A stretch of 64,000 bases of DNA from Pseudactinotalea sp. HY158 (GTDB lineage: Bacteria; Actinomycetota; Actinomycetes; Actinomycetales; Beutenbergiaceae): positions 3,484,079 through 3,548,078 of the forward strand of contig NZ_CP045920.1 of assembly GCF_009660225.1 (NCBI RefSeq), read 5' to 3'. The notes beneath the pieces are model-generated. The model worked only from the letters and a program-made list of their open reading frames with translations, did not search any database and was not told the origin of the DNA. Each line of letters starts with the position of its first letter. The stretch's first letter is position 1. This document shows positions 26,145-35,465 of the stretch, in pieces. The translations under genes and the position numbers were made by a program.

Positions 26145-26182
26145 GGCGATGCCCCCGCAGGAGTTCCTGCGGGGGCATCGCC
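26145..26182 (+). terminator. 18-bp hairpin terminator of the sugar ABC operon
   Basis: A perfect 18-bp inverted repeat (GGCGATGCCCCCGCAGGA / TCCTGCGGGGGCATCGCC) with a minimal loop, directly after the binding-protein gene and before the potassium transporter. Confidence 0.8.
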
Positions 26183-26245
26183 ATGTTCCCGTGGCGCTGC
26201 GCGCGCTAGTTTGAGAGCGACGCGGCGAGGCAGCGGAGGTGTCCG

Positions 26246-26287
26246 ATGGCGACTGTGACCAGGGGCCCGGGAGCACCGCGGAGATGA
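26246..26287 (+). CDS. Putative 13-aa leader peptide overlapping the kup start
   Basis: ORF MATVTRGPGAPRR with a consensus GGAGGT ribosome site 5 nt before its ATG. Its TGA overlaps the kup ATG (ATGA, 26284-26287). The kup start has no properly spaced ribosome site of its own, so re-initiation from this mini-ORF is likely. The coupling is inferred. Confidence 0.4.
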   Translation: MATVTRGPGAPRR

Positions 26288-28236
26288 GCGAGCCCCCGGA
26301 GGTCGCCTCCCAGGATCGCCCGGACCGCGCCCGGCCGACATCCGCCGAGGACAGGGCCACCCGCGCGGGCGGCTCCCGGCGGGTCCTGTTCCTGCTGGCC
26401 GTGCTCGGGGTGGTCTACGGCGACCTGGGCACGAGCACGATCTACGCCCTGCGCACCGCGTTCTCCGGGAGGGTGGTGACGCTCGAGGCCACCGCGGCGA
26501 ACGTGCTCGGCATCCTCTCGCTCGTGCTGTGGACCCTCATCCTCGTGGTCTCGATCAAGTACATGGGCGTGATCCTGCGTCTCGACAACCGCGGTGAGGG
26601 CGGATTGTTCGCACTCATCGCGCTGCTGCGGCCGTGGCGGGCACTCGGGCGGATTCGGCGGCGAGCCCTGGTCCTGCTCGGGCTGGCCGGCGCGGCGATG
26701 CTCTACGCCGGCGTCATGATCACCCCGGCGATCTCGATCCTCAGCGCCGTCGAGGGTCTCGAGATCGCCGCACCGGGGACGGGCCGGCTCGTCGTGCCGA
26801 TCACGATCGCCATCCTGGTCGCGCTCTTCCTCGTGCAGCGATTCGGTACGGCGCGGATCGGGGCGGCGTTCGGGCCGGTCATGGCGCTGTGGTTCGCCTC
26901 GATCGGAGCGCTCGGGCTGTACGGGATCACCCGGGCACCGCAGGTGCTCGCCGCGATCGATCCGCGCCGCGCCGCGGGCTTCCTCGCCCAGGCACCGGTG
27001 ACCGGCCTCGTCGTCCTCTTCGCCGTGTTCCTCGTGACCACGGGCGCCGAGGCCCTGTACGCCGACCTGGGCCACTTCGGGACCCGATCGATCCGCCGGC
27101 TCTGGTTCGCGTTCGTGCTCCCCGCGCTTCTGCTCAGCTACCTCGGGCAGGGGGCGGGGCTGCTCCGCGATCCCTCCTCGTCCGAGTCCCCGTTCTTCCG
27201 CCTCGTGCCGACCGCCCTGCTCGTTCCGATGGTGGTGCTGGCCACGGTCGCCACGATCATCGCCTCCCAGGCGGCCATCACCGGAGCGTTCTCGCTCACG
27301 CGCGCGGCCGGACGGCTCGGGATGATGCCGCCGCTGCGGGTCGTGCAGACCTCCGCGGAGAGTCCGGGCCAGGTGTATGTGCCGGCGATCAACCGGATCC
27401 TCATGAGTGCGGCGATCGTGCTCGTGCTCACCTTCCAGACCTCCGAGCGCCTGGCCAGCGCGTACGGGATCAGCGTGAACACCACGATGGTCGTGACCAC
27501 GGTCCTCGCGTTCGTGATCACCCGGGAGCGGCTCGGTTGGCCGAGGTGGCGGGCGGGTGTGGTGTTCGGAGCGTTCCTCGTGGCGGAGCTGGCCTTCCTC
27601 GGCTCGAATCTGCTGCGGGTTCCCCACGGTGGCTGGTTCCCGGTGCTGGTCGGCGCCGGGTTCTTCGCCGTCCTGTCCACCTGGCGCCGGGGCGGGGAGC
27701 TGCTCGCCGGCAGGACGACCGCGGACTCCCACCCGATCGAGACCGTGCACACCCGGCTGCGGGAGGAGGACGTCGCCCGGGTGCCCGGCGCGGCCGTGTT
27801 CCTCACGCCGTGGCTCACCGGCACGCCGCCCTCGCTCATCCATCACGTGCAGCGCACGCGCGCGCTGCAGCGCCGGGTCGTGCTCCTCGGTGTGCTCGTC
27901 GAGGACGTCCCGCGCACCACCGCGGACGAGCGGATCCACGTCGACGACCTCGGCGAGGGATTCGCCCGGGTCGTGCTGCACTACGGCTACCTGCAGCGGG
28001 TCAACGTGCCCTCCGAGCTCAACCGGTGCCGGGACCGCCTGGGCATCGACCTCGACGAGGTGACCTACTACATCGAGCACGAGCAGCCGCTGCAGGGCCA
28101 CGGCCGCCGCCGCGGGCTGGCCGCCTGGCGCGAACGTCTCTACGCCGTGCTCAAGCGCAACGCCCTGGATCCGACGACGCGGTATCAGATTCCCAGCGAC
28201 AGGATCGTCGACCTGGGGCTGCGGATCAGGATCTGA
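26284..28236 (+). CDS. kup: KUP-family potassium uptake protein
   Basis: 650 aa. A ~30-residue charged N-terminus leads into the family signature VLGVVYGDLGTSTIYALRTAF, then ~12 membrane segments (residues ~40-455) including NRGEGGLFALIALLRPW and VFLVTTGAEALYADLGHFG, and a ~190-residue cytoplasmic C-terminus (ending DRIVDLGLRIRI). It imports K+ with protons. ATG 26284 overlaps the stop of a 13-codon leader ORF that has a perfect ribosome site. No c-di-AMP riboswitch fits in the ~100 bp upstream. It is convergent with the CopD/CtaG gene. Confidence 0.92.
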   Translation: MSEPPEVASQDRPDRARPTSAEDRATRAGGSRRVLFLLAVLGVVYGDLGTSTIYALRTAFSGRVVTLEATAANVLGILSLVLWTLILVVSIKYMGVILRLDNRGEGGLFALIALLRPWRALGRIRRRALVLLGLAGAAMLYAGVMITPAISILSAVEGLEIAAPGTGRLVVPITIAILVALFLVQRFGTARIGAAFGPVMALWFASIGALGLYGITRAPQVLAAIDPRRAAGFLAQAPVTGLVVLFAVFLVTTGAEALYADLGHFGTRSIRRLWFAFVLPALLLSYLGQGAGLLRDPSSSESPFFRLVPTALLVPMVVLATVATIIASQAAITGAFSLTRAAGRLGMMPPLRVVQTSAESPGQVYVPAINRILMSAAIVLVLTFQTSERLASAYGISVNTTMVVTTVLAFVITRERLGWPRWRAGVVFGAFLVAELAFLGSNLLRVPHGGWFPVLVGAGFFAVLSTWRRGGELLAGRTTADSHPIETVHTRLREEDVARVPGAAVFLTPWLTGTPPSLIHHVQRTRALQRRVVLLGVLVEDVPRTTADERIHVDDLGEGFARVVLHYGYLQRVNVPSELNRCRDRLGIDLDEVTYYIEHEQPLQGHGRRRGLAAWRERLYAVLKRNALDPTTRYQIPSDRIVDLGLRIRI

Positions 28237-28400
28237 GTCCCGTCGGGCTCGGTGAGGCCCCGAGCACCGCTCGGCCGCGCTCGCCGGCGTCCTGAGACAG
28301 CACGCGTCACCGATGTCCCGATGCGGAACTGTCACCCATGGCCCGATACAGGAGACATCTCCGGCGTGGGTGGAGGTCCCCGCTCAGGAGCCGGCGGCCG

Positions 28401-30545
28401 TCACCGGGTGGGCGAGTGCGAGGAGTCCTCGGGCTCCTCGTCGGCGAGGCGGGCGAGCATCGCGTTGTACTCGGCGAGTTCGGCCCCGCCGTCGCGGTCC
28501 GCCTGGCGGTCCGTGCGGCGGGCGGTGCGTTCGTCGGTCTTGGCCCACATGAGGGCGAGCGTCACGGCGAGCGCGAGGGAGGGGAGTTCCCCGATACCCC
28601 ACGTGATCTGCCCGCCGGTGTACTGGTCGGCGAGCGCGTCGACACCCCACGGGAGCCCGAGCCGCCCGAAGTAGTCGGCGCCGATGAGGTCGGTCATCGA
28701 CATGATCGCGAGCGCGAAGAAGGCGTGGAAGGCCATCGTGGCGAGCAGCAGCACGAGCCGTAGCGGGTATCCGGGCCGGGTCGGGCCCGGGTCGATGCCG
28801 ATGAGCACGTTGACGAACAGATACCCGATGAGGGTGAAGTGCACGATCATGAGCACGTGCCCGATATGGGTGGTCATCGCGAACACGATGAGCGGGGTGA
28901 AGTAGAAGACGGCCATCGACACGATGACGTTCCCGGCCGCGACGATCGGGTTCGACAGGAAGCCCGCCCATCTGGAGTGCACGATCGCGAGCAGCCATTC
29001 GCGCGGCCCGCGGGAGCCGTCGCGACGCGCGGGCAGGGCGCGCACCGCCAGGGTCACCGGTGCCCCGAGCACGAGCAGGATCGGCAGGATCATGACGAGG
29101 CTCATGTGCGCGATCATGTGTGCGCTGAAGAGGATGTGCCCGTATACGGCGGCTCCGCCGAGGTTGAGGTAGCCGAATCCGAGCACTCCGAGCAGCCAGG
29201 GAACGGTGCGGCCGAGGGGCCAGGAGTCCCCGCGCCGACGCAGTCGCAGCACCCATCGGATGTAGACGACGGCCATGACCACCGTCAGGGCACCGAACAG
29301 CAGGTCCGGGTAGAACTCACTGAACCAGCGACCGAAGGTCGGCGGCAGCGGCACGTCGCGCTGGGAGAGCACCTGGGCCGGACTCGGAGCCTCGATCGGG
29401 TCCTGCGGAACGGGCGGGGCGGTCGAGGCGAGCACGACGGCCAGCCCCATCGCGGCGGCCATGACGAACAGTTCGCCGCCGGCGAGGCGCCAGAAGGCGC
29501 GCGGCCGCTCGGCCAGCGCCGCGATGGTCGAACGGCGGTGCCAGGCCCCGGCGAAGCCGAGCAGCCCGAAGGCGACGATCTTCGCGATGAGCAGGGACCC
29601 GTACGTGGTGCCCAGGCCGCTCAGATCGCCCAGGCGCAGCACGGCGTTCGCGATCCCGGAGACGGCGACGCCCACGTAGCACCACGCGGCGATCGTGGAG
29701 AATCGGGCGGCGGCGCCCGTGACGTCGGGGCCCGCGGTCGACGACTCCCGCCCACCCCGCGGCCTCCCGCCCCGGTCGTGACCGGATCGCTCCGTGGCAG
29801 CGGGATCGTTGCCGCCCCGGCGACGCTCCCCCCGGTCGCTGCCGGCCCGGGCCGCGGCTCCGGCCACGGCTCCGGCCGCCCGGCCCGCCGAGAGCACCGG
29901 ACGCACGAGCATGAGCACGAGGAGTGCCCCGACCCAGATTCCGACGGTGACGATGTGGATGAATCCGGCGTTCATCGCGAGGTCGTGGTTCTGGGCGCCG
30001 GCGGCGTGCCCGAGCACGGCGATCGGGATGATCACCGAGACCGACATGACGAGCGTGAGCAGCGCACTGCCCCAGCCGGCGATGGCGACGGCGGCGACGG
30101 AGGTGAGGGCGGCGAGGATGAGCGTGACGAGCCGGGCCTTGCCGGCCCCGAGCTCGGTCAGGTAGTAGGCCAGCTCGTTCCCGAATCCGGGTTCGCCGAT
30201 CGGCCTCCCGGACACGGCCGCGTAGGTGAACACGAGTTGAGCGGTGAGCGCGATCGTCCAGACCGTGGCGGCCGCCGCGACCACCGTGCGCGCCCGCTCC
30301 CAGGCGGGGGTGCGCACGGCGAGCACGAAGACCAGGAGCATCGAGCCGCCGATCGTGACGGATGCGGCCAGGTCCGCCAGGCCGTTGATGATCGCACGGC
30401 CCCATCGCACGAGTACGCCGGGGTCGGCCAGCAACGTCGCCTCGGCGCTGCCCGAGAGGGCCAGCGCGAGCGCGGCCGCGACCACGAGGGTGCCGGCGAT
30501 CCCGGCCACCCACCACACCATTCGTTGCCACTGCGTTCGCGCCAC
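28401..30545 (-). CDS. CopD-CtaG fusion (copper import / cytochrome c oxidase assembly)
   Basis: 714 aa with about 14-16 membrane segments. Residues ~1-380 are CopD-like copper-resistance/uptake membrane domain (QNHDLAMNAGFIHIVTVGIWVGALL), interrupted by an Arg/Gly-rich loop (~225-275). Residues ~420-670 are the caa3-type oxidase assembly factor CtaG (HILFSAHMIAHMSLVMILPILLVLG, THIGHVLMIVHFTLIGYLF). The fusion is common in actinobacteria and is thought to supply copper for cytochrome oxidase. The GTG start is 6 nt after a TAGGCT -10 hexamer, so it is probably leaderless. It could also feed the extracellular copper enzymes encoded 15 kb away; that is speculation. Confidence 0.9.
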   Translation of the reverse strand: MARTQWQRMVWWVAGIAGTLVVAAALALALSGSAEATLLADPGVLVRWGRAIINGLADLAASVTIGGSMLLVFVLAVRTPAWERARTVVAAAATVWTIALTAQLVFTYAAVSGRPIGEPGFGNELAYYLTELGAGKARLVTLILAALTSVAAVAIAGWGSALLTLVMSVSVIIPIAVLGHAAGAQNHDLAMNAGFIHIVTVGIWVGALLVLMLVRPVLSAGRAAGAVAGAAARAGSDRGERRRGGNDPAATERSGHDRGGRPRGGRESSTAGPDVTGAAARFSTIAAWCYVGVAVSGIANAVLRLGDLSGLGTTYGSLLIAKIVAFGLLGFAGAWHRRSTIAALAERPRAFWRLAGGELFVMAAAMGLAVVLASTAPPVPQDPIEAPSPAQVLSQRDVPLPPTFGRWFSEFYPDLLFGALTVVMAVVYIRWVLRLRRRGDSWPLGRTVPWLLGVLGFGYLNLGGAAVYGHILFSAHMIAHMSLVMILPILLVLGAPVTLAVRALPARRDGSRGPREWLLAIVHSRWAGFLSNPIVAAGNVIVSMAVFYFTPLIVFAMTTHIGHVLMIVHFTLIGYLFVNVLIGIDPGPTRPGYPLRLVLLLATMAFHAFFALAIMSMTDLIGADYFGRLGLPWGVDALADQYTGGQITWGIGELPSLALAVTLALMWAKTDERTARRTDRQADRDGGAELAEYNAMLARLADEEPEDSSHSPTR

Positions 30546-30710
30546 GCCTCGAGCCTAACCGGCCGCGCCGACACCGGCCCCCTCCGGCCCCTGTGACCTG
30601 TGACCCCGACCGGCCGTTCAGGCCGGTGTCAGATCGATGAGGCATAATCGCTGAGTCATTGCAGCCACCGCACTGGCACGGCACCCATGACACCGAGGAG
30701 ACTCCCGAGT

Positions 30711-31733
30711 ATGACCACCGCCGCACCCAGCCGTCTGGCGCCGCGCACCTCCCCGATCTCGTTCGACGAGGGGCAGCGGGCAACCGACCTGCTCGGCCGG
30801 ATGGTGCGGGTGTTCGATCAGCGCATCGTGGGCCAGGAGGCCCTGCGCACCGCGCTCATCAGCTCGCTCGTCGCCGGCGGGCACGTGCTCCTCGAATCGG
30901 TGCCCGGCCTCGCCAAGACCACCGCCGCGGAGATCCTCGCCGCCTCGGTCGGCGGGAAGTTCCACCGCATCCAGTGCACGCCCGACCTCATGCCCAACGA
31001 CATCGTCGGCACTCAGATCTACAACTACGGCACGGGCGAGTTCTCGACCCAACTCGGCCCGGTGCACGCCAACCTCGTGCTGCTCGACGAGATCAACCGG
31101 TCCTCGGCCAAGACCCAGGCGGCGATGCTCGAGGCGATGCAGGAGCGCCAGACCTCGATCGGCGGCACCAACTATCCGCTGCCGAAGCCGTTCATGGTCA
31201 TGGCGACCCAGAACCCCATCGAGGAGGAGGGCACCTACGTGCTGCCCGAGGCCCAGATGGACCGGTTCCTCATGAAGGAGGTGCTCTCCTACCCCAGCCC
31301 CGAGAACGAGGTGACGATCCTCGACCGCATCTACACCGGGTCGATGGAGGCGCCCCTGACGGGATCCCCGATCACGCTGGCGGACGTCTCGTTCCTGCAG
31401 CACCTGACCACCAAGGTCTACGTCGACACGGCGATCAAGCAGTACATCGTGGCGATCATCAACACGACCCGCGGCGGCGGACCCCGCCCGCTGCCGGACT
31501 TCACCAAGCACGTGCGCGTCGGCTCCTCCCCGCGCGGGGGCATCGCGCTCATGCGGATCGCGCAGGCCGTCGCGCTACAGGAGGGCCGCTCGTACGTGGT
31601 GCCCGACGACGTCAAGTCGTTCCGGCACGCGATCCTGCGCCACCGCCTCGTGCGCACCTACGACGCCCTCGCCAACAACGTCGCCCCCGAGGCCCTGATC
31701 GACGCGATCTTCGCGGCCGTTCCGAGCCCGTGA
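30711..31733 (+). CDS. MoxR-family AAA+ ATPase
   Basis: 340 aa. Walker A (ESVPGLAKTT), Walker B (LVLLDEINRSSAKTQAAMLEAMQERQ), sensor ATQNPIEEEGTYVLPEAQMDRF and a C-terminal lid. MoxR ATPases act as chaperones that mature or activate partner proteins, usually with VWA-domain proteins as adaptors. ATG 30711 with GAGGAG 10 nt upstream is preferred over ATG 30687, which lacks a ribosome site. CATAAT at 30643-30648 may be the -10. It is first gene of a six-gene operon with DUF58, two VWA and two membrane proteins, the bacterial Bat-like arrangement. Confidence 0.92.
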   Translation: MTTAAPSRLAPRTSPISFDEGQRATDLLGRMVRVFDQRIVGQEALRTALISSLVAGGHVLLESVPGLAKTTAAEILAASVGGKFHRIQCTPDLMPNDIVGTQIYNYGTGEFSTQLGPVHANLVLLDEINRSSAKTQAAMLEAMQERQTSIGGTNYPLPKPFMVMATQNPIEEEGTYVLPEAQMDRFLMKEVLSYPSPENEVTILDRIYTGSMEAPLTGSPITLADVSFLQHLTTKVYVDTAIKQYIVAIINTTRGGGPRPLPDFTKHVRVGSSPRGGIALMRIAQAVALQEGRSYVVPDDVKSFRHAILRHRLVRTYDALANNVAPEALIDAIFAAVPSP

Positions 31734-31746
31734 CGCCCCCGCAGCG

Positions 31747-32658
31747 GTGACGACCCCCTCCCCCATGACGCCGAACTCCCCCTCGCGGCTCGCGAAGGTC
31801 CGCGCGCGGCTGGACCTGCCCACGGTCCGCCGCGCCTCCGGCCTGCTCTCGGGACGGCACCGCTCGATCTACTCCGGGCACGGCCAGGACTTCGACGAGA
31901 TGGCCCTCTACCAGTACGGCGACGCCATCTCCGACATCGACTGGAAGGCCTCGGCCGCCTCGGGCATCCCCGTGATCCGCCGGTTCGTGCGCGAGTCGAA
32001 CCTCGCGATGGTCCTCGCCCTCGACACGGGCCGGAACATGAGCGCCACCGCCCGCGACGGCGACCCGAAGAGCGCCGTGGCCCTGTTCGCCGCGGAACTC
32101 ATCTGCTACCTCGCCCGGGCCCGCGGCGACACGGTCGCACTCGTGGCCGGGGACGCCGAGCGGCTCATCCAGCTGCCCGCCCGCGGGGGCCTCTCGCACA
32201 TGGAGATGCTGCTCTCCCGGGCGGAGGCGATGTGGACGCGGCAGGCGCCCGCCTCCGACCTCGTGCGCGTGCTCGACCGCACCCTCGCGTGGTTCACGCG
32301 CCGCTCGCTCGTGGTGGTCATCACCGACGAGGCCCGGCCCACCGACGAGCACGAGGCGGCGCTGCGCCGGCTGCGCACCCGACACGAGGTCATGTTCGTG
32401 CAGGTCGCGGACGCGCTGCCGACCATCGACGAGCATCTCGCCGTGGACGATGTGGACCATCACCTCGACATCCCCCAGTTCCTGCGCGCGAGCCCCGGGC
32501 TGGCGGAGCAGGCGGCGGCGTACGTGGCCGAGCGCCGCGCCCGCACCCAGGCGCTGCTGCGGCGCCGGGGCATCGAATCGGTCACCGCCACGAGCATCGA
32601 CGACCTGATCAACCAGCTCATCGACCTATTGGGGAGGCAGAAGCGTGTCCATCACTGA
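31747..32658 (+). CDS. DUF58 domain-containing protein
   Basis: 303 aa. The DUF58 hallmark GHGQDFDEMALYQYGDAISDIDWKASAASG is near residue 45, followed by a VWA-like fold (LAMVLALDTGRNMSATAR). DUF58 proteins are conserved partners of MoxR. The start is GTG 31747, 13 bp after the MoxR stop; the 3' end overlaps the next gene. No signal or membrane segment is evident, so it is presumably cytoplasmic or membrane-associated. Confidence 0.87.
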   Translation: MTTPSPMTPNSPSRLAKVRARLDLPTVRRASGLLSGRHRSIYSGHGQDFDEMALYQYGDAISDIDWKASAASGIPVIRRFVRESNLAMVLALDTGRNMSATARDGDPKSAVALFAAELICYLARARGDTVALVAGDAERLIQLPARGGLSHMEMLLSRAEAMWTRQAPASDLVRVLDRTLAWFTRRSLVVVITDEARPTDEHEAALRRLRTRHEVMFVQVADALPTIDEHLAVDDVDHHLDIPQFLRASPGLAEQAAAYVAERRARTQALLRRRGIESVTATSIDDLINQLIDLLGRQKRVHH

Positions 32659-33262
32659 CCTTCCCGCCCGCCTCGCCGCCCTGATCGACCTGGTCAACCC
32701 AGTCAACCTGATCAACCCTGTCGACTCGGCCGGCCCGAGCGTGCCGCCCCCCGCCCTCGGCGAGGCGCCCGCGGGGGCGAGCGCCGTCGTCCATACGCTT
32801 GCGGTCGACATCCACGAGCCGGTGATTCCCGCGAGCTACTCGACCTGGGTGTGGGTGGTGGGCCTCGCGCTCGTCGTGGCCGTGGCCGCCTGGTACGGGT
32901 GGGTGCTGTGGTGGACCAGGCGCCGCCCCGCCCCCGATCCGCACGCCGACCCGGCCCAGTGGACCTCGCTGCGCGCAACCACGCTGGCCCGCGTGGACGA
33001 GGCCGAGCAGCGGTTCCGCGACGGCGAGTCGGACCTGCGTGGCCTCGCCCTCGGGCTCAACCGGATCATGCGCGAGTTCTCGACCGCCCGGCTCGGCCAG
33101 GACACGACCTCCCTCACCGTCTCGGAGATCGCCGACCTCGACGGCACCGACCGGCTCGCCGGGCTGCTGCGGGGCTACGAGGAGCCCGCCTTCGCGTTCG
33201 ACAGCGACACCGAGGCCCTGACCGCCACCGGCCGCGCCCGGGAGGTGATCACGGCATGGTGA
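32645..33262 (+). CDS. Membrane protein of MoxR operon (DUF4381-like)
   Basis: 205 aa. An N-terminal segment of V/N/I/D/P-rich near-repeats (LVNPVNLINPVDSAG) precedes one membrane helix (~residues 60-85, WVWVVGLALVVAVAAWYGWVLWW) and a cytoplasmic helical tail containing ARVDEAEQRFRDG and GLALGLNRIMREF. Position and shape match the DUF4381-type proteins found between DUF58 and VWA genes in MoxR operons, but the similarity was judged by eye. It overlaps both neighbours (14 bp with DUF58, 7 bp with VWA). Confidence 0.65.
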   Translation: MSITDLPARLAALIDLVNPVNLINPVDSAGPSVPPPALGEAPAGASAVVHTLAVDIHEPVIPASYSTWVWVVGLALVVAVAAWYGWVLWWTRRRPAPDPHADPAQWTSLRATTLARVDEAEQRFRDGESDLRGLALGLNRIMREFSTARLGQDTTSLTVSEIADLDGTDRLAGLLRGYEEPAFAFDSDTEALTATGRAREVITAW

Positions 33263-34293
33263 GCCAGGTGCTGCTCCAGCCGTGGGCCCTCGCGGCCGCG
33301 GTCGCGCTCGTGGTCGCCCTGGGCGTGGCGGGCTGGTGGGCGCGTCGTCCGCGCATGGACGACGCCCACGTCACCTGGATCGCGAACGCCGAGTACGTCC
33401 CGGGCCTGCGGAGCTTCCAGAGCCAGCTGCGGGTCTACCGCACGGGAATGGTCTCGGCGGCGGTCCTGGTCGTGGCCACGACGCTCGCGGCGGGGGTCGT
33501 GGCCTCCCGGCCGGTGGAGCAGGCGGTCCGATCCGACGAGCTTGCGACCCGCGACATCGTGCTCTGCCTCGACGTGTCCGGCTCGATGATCGGCTACGAC
33601 GAGGAGATCGTCGACCGGTTCCTCGAACTGCTGCCCTCGTTCCACGGGGAACGGGTGGCGCTGTCGATCTGGAACTCCACGTCGCGCACGGTGTTCCCGC
33701 TGACGAACGACTACGAGATGGTGCGCGAGCAGCTGGAGGAGGCACGCTACGTGCTCTCCTTCGACCTCGACTCCTTCGGGCTCGGGATGGATCAGCACAA
33801 GTACGAGCGGCTGCTCGACTTCATCCAGGGCACCTACCTCGAGTCGCTCGACTCCGCCTCGCTCGTGGGCGACGGGCTGGCCAGCTGCGGGCTGCTGTTC
33901 GACGAGTCGGACACGGAGCGCTCGCGCTCGATCATCTTCGCCACGGACAACGACGTGCAGGGCGAGCCGCTGTACACGCTGACCGAGGCCACCGACAAGG
34001 TCTCGGACCAGGGCGTGAAGCTGTTCGGGCTCTACGCCGGCGAGACGACCGCCTACTCCGAGGGCCTGCGCGACGAGTTCCAGCGGGTGTTCACCGCCCA
34101 CGGCGGCTCGTTCTACGAGGCGAGCAACCCGGACCTGGCCGACGACGTGGTCGATCAGATCGCGGCCCAGCAGGCCGCGGACCTGGACGCCACCGAGAAG
34201 GTGATCACGACCGACCGCGCCACGAACGCGTTCGGCTGGCTGGCGGTGCTGCTCGGCGGCTACCTGATCGTGATGTGGAGGTTGCGCTCATGA
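33256..34293 (+). CDS. VWA domain-containing membrane protein (BatA-like)
   Basis: 345 aa. Two N-terminal membrane segments (~8-28 and ~65-85) precede a von Willebrand factor A domain with a full MIDAS motif (IVLCLDVSGSMIGYDE, residues ~97-112) and a C-terminal membrane helix (NAFGWLAVLLGGYLIVMW). Metal-dependent protein binding next to MoxR suggests a substrate-recognition or structural role at the membrane. Start ATG 33256 overlaps the preceding stop; its own stop overlaps the next ATG. Confidence 0.87.
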   Translation: MVSQVLLQPWALAAAVALVVALGVAGWWARRPRMDDAHVTWIANAEYVPGLRSFQSQLRVYRTGMVSAAVLVVATTLAAGVVASRPVEQAVRSDELATRDIVLCLDVSGSMIGYDEEIVDRFLELLPSFHGERVALSIWNSTSRTVFPLTNDYEMVREQLEEARYVLSFDLDSFGLGMDQHKYERLLDFIQGTYLESLDSASLVGDGLASCGLLFDESDTERSRSIIFATDNDVQGEPLYTLTEATDKVSDQGVKLFGLYAGETTAYSEGLRDEFQRVFTAHGGSFYEASNPDLADDVVDQIAAQQAADLDATEKVITTDRATNAFGWLAVLLGGYLIVMWRLRS

Positions 34294-35465
34294 GCCTGCA
34301 ACCGTTGTGGCCGATCTGGCTCCTCGCGGTGGTGTTCGTGCCGCTGGCGGCACTGGCGGTGTGGCAGCTCGCGCGCAGCCGGGGCCCGCGCCGAATGGAC
34401 TGGATCCGGCGGTGCGCGCTCCTCGCCGTCGTGGTGTTCATCGGGCTCGGCCCCTCGACGCAGGCGCGCATCCCGGACGGGCTCACCTCGAATGCGGAGC
34501 TGTACTTCGTGGTGGACCGGACCGGTTCGATGGGCGCGCTCGACTATTCGGGCGACGAGCCGCGGCTGGCCGGGGTCCGGGCCGACATGGAGGCGCTCAC
34601 CGACGTGTTCCCCGCGGCGAGCTACTCGATCCTCGCGTTCGATTCGACCGCCACCCAGCAGTTGCCGCTCACGACGGATGCCCGCGCGGTGCGCAGCTGG
34701 GCCGAGACCGTGACGCCCGAGCTCTCCGCCTATTCGGCCGGGTCCTCGATCGACCGGCCGCTCGAGGCGCTCACCACCACGCTCGAGCGGGCCGCGACCG
34801 AGCGGCCGGAGAACGTGCGGCTCGTGTTCCTGCTGAGCGACGGGGAGAACACCCGCGCCTCCGGGTCCAATCCGGACACCGTGGCCTCCTTCGCCCCGCT
34901 CGCGCCCCTCGTGGACGGTGGCGCCGTGCTCGGCTACGGCACGAGCGAGGGCGGGCAGATGCCGCTCGTGACCGGCAGCGGGAGCTCGAGCAGCGAGCGG
35001 ATCATCGACCCCGCCACCGGCGAACCGGCGATCTCCCGGATCGACGAGAACGCCCTGCGGACCGTGGCCGCCGAACTGGGCATCGAGTACCTGCACCGCA
35101 TCGACGACTCCTCGCTCGACTCGCTCGCCGACGACGTCGACCTCTCGACGATCACCGGCGACGGGCGCCGCGACATCCTCACCTACGAGGGCTTCTACTG
35201 GATCGCCGCCCTCGCGGTGGCCGGGCTGCTCGGGTGGGAAGCGTGGAGCCTCGTGCGGGAGGTGCCCAAGCGCTCGTGGATGCGGGGCCGGGCCGCGCGG
35301 TCCCGGGCCGCGTCCGGCGGTGCCGGTGGCCACGGCGGTGCCGGTCGCAGCACGGACGGCGGCGGGATCGGCTCCGGACCGTCCGGCGGTCTCGACACCG
35401 CACCGTCCGCGGCGGCGTCCCACCTCGTGGGCGAGTCGCGGCAGATGGCGGGGAGACGACCATGA
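34290..35465 (+). CDS. VWA domain-containing membrane protein (BatB-like)
   Basis: 391 aa. Two N-terminal membrane segments (~8-28, ~42-55) lead into a VWA domain whose MIDAS reads VVDRTGSMGALD. A C-terminal membrane helix follows (~295-315, FYWIAALAVAGLLGWEAW), with an Arg- then Gly/Ser-rich cytoplasmic tail of about 70 residues. It is the second VWA paralogue in the MoxR operon; paired VWA proteins are usual in Bat-type loci. The ATGA overlaps at both ends indicate coupled translation. Confidence 0.87.
   Translation: MSLQPLWPIWLLAVVFVPLAALAVWQLARSRGPRRMDWIRRCALLAVVVFIGLGPSTQARIPDGLTSNAELYFVVDRTGSMGALDYSGDEPRLAGVRADMEALTDVFPAASYSILAFDSTATQQLPLTTDARAVRSWAETVTPELSAYSAGSSIDRPLEALTTTLERAATERPENVRLVFLLSDGENTRASGSNPDTVASFAPLAPLVDGGAVLGYGTSEGGQMPLVTGSGSSSSERIIDPATGEPAISRIDENALRTVAAELGIEYLHRIDDSSLDSLADDVDLSTITGDGRRDILTYEGFYWIAALAVAGLLGWEAWSLVREVPKRSWMRGRAARSRAASGGAGGHGGAGRSTDGGGIGSGPSGGLDTAPSAAASHLVGESRQMAGRRP

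Noticed and set aside
26183-26245. c-di-AMP riboswitch upstream of kup
   Set aside because: The space between the preceding terminator and the leader ORF is only about 60 bp, too short, and no conserved motif is seen.
26206-28335. 709-codon minus-strand frame opposite kup
   Set aside because: Charged, repetitive translation without domains; kup on the plus strand has unmistakable family motifs.
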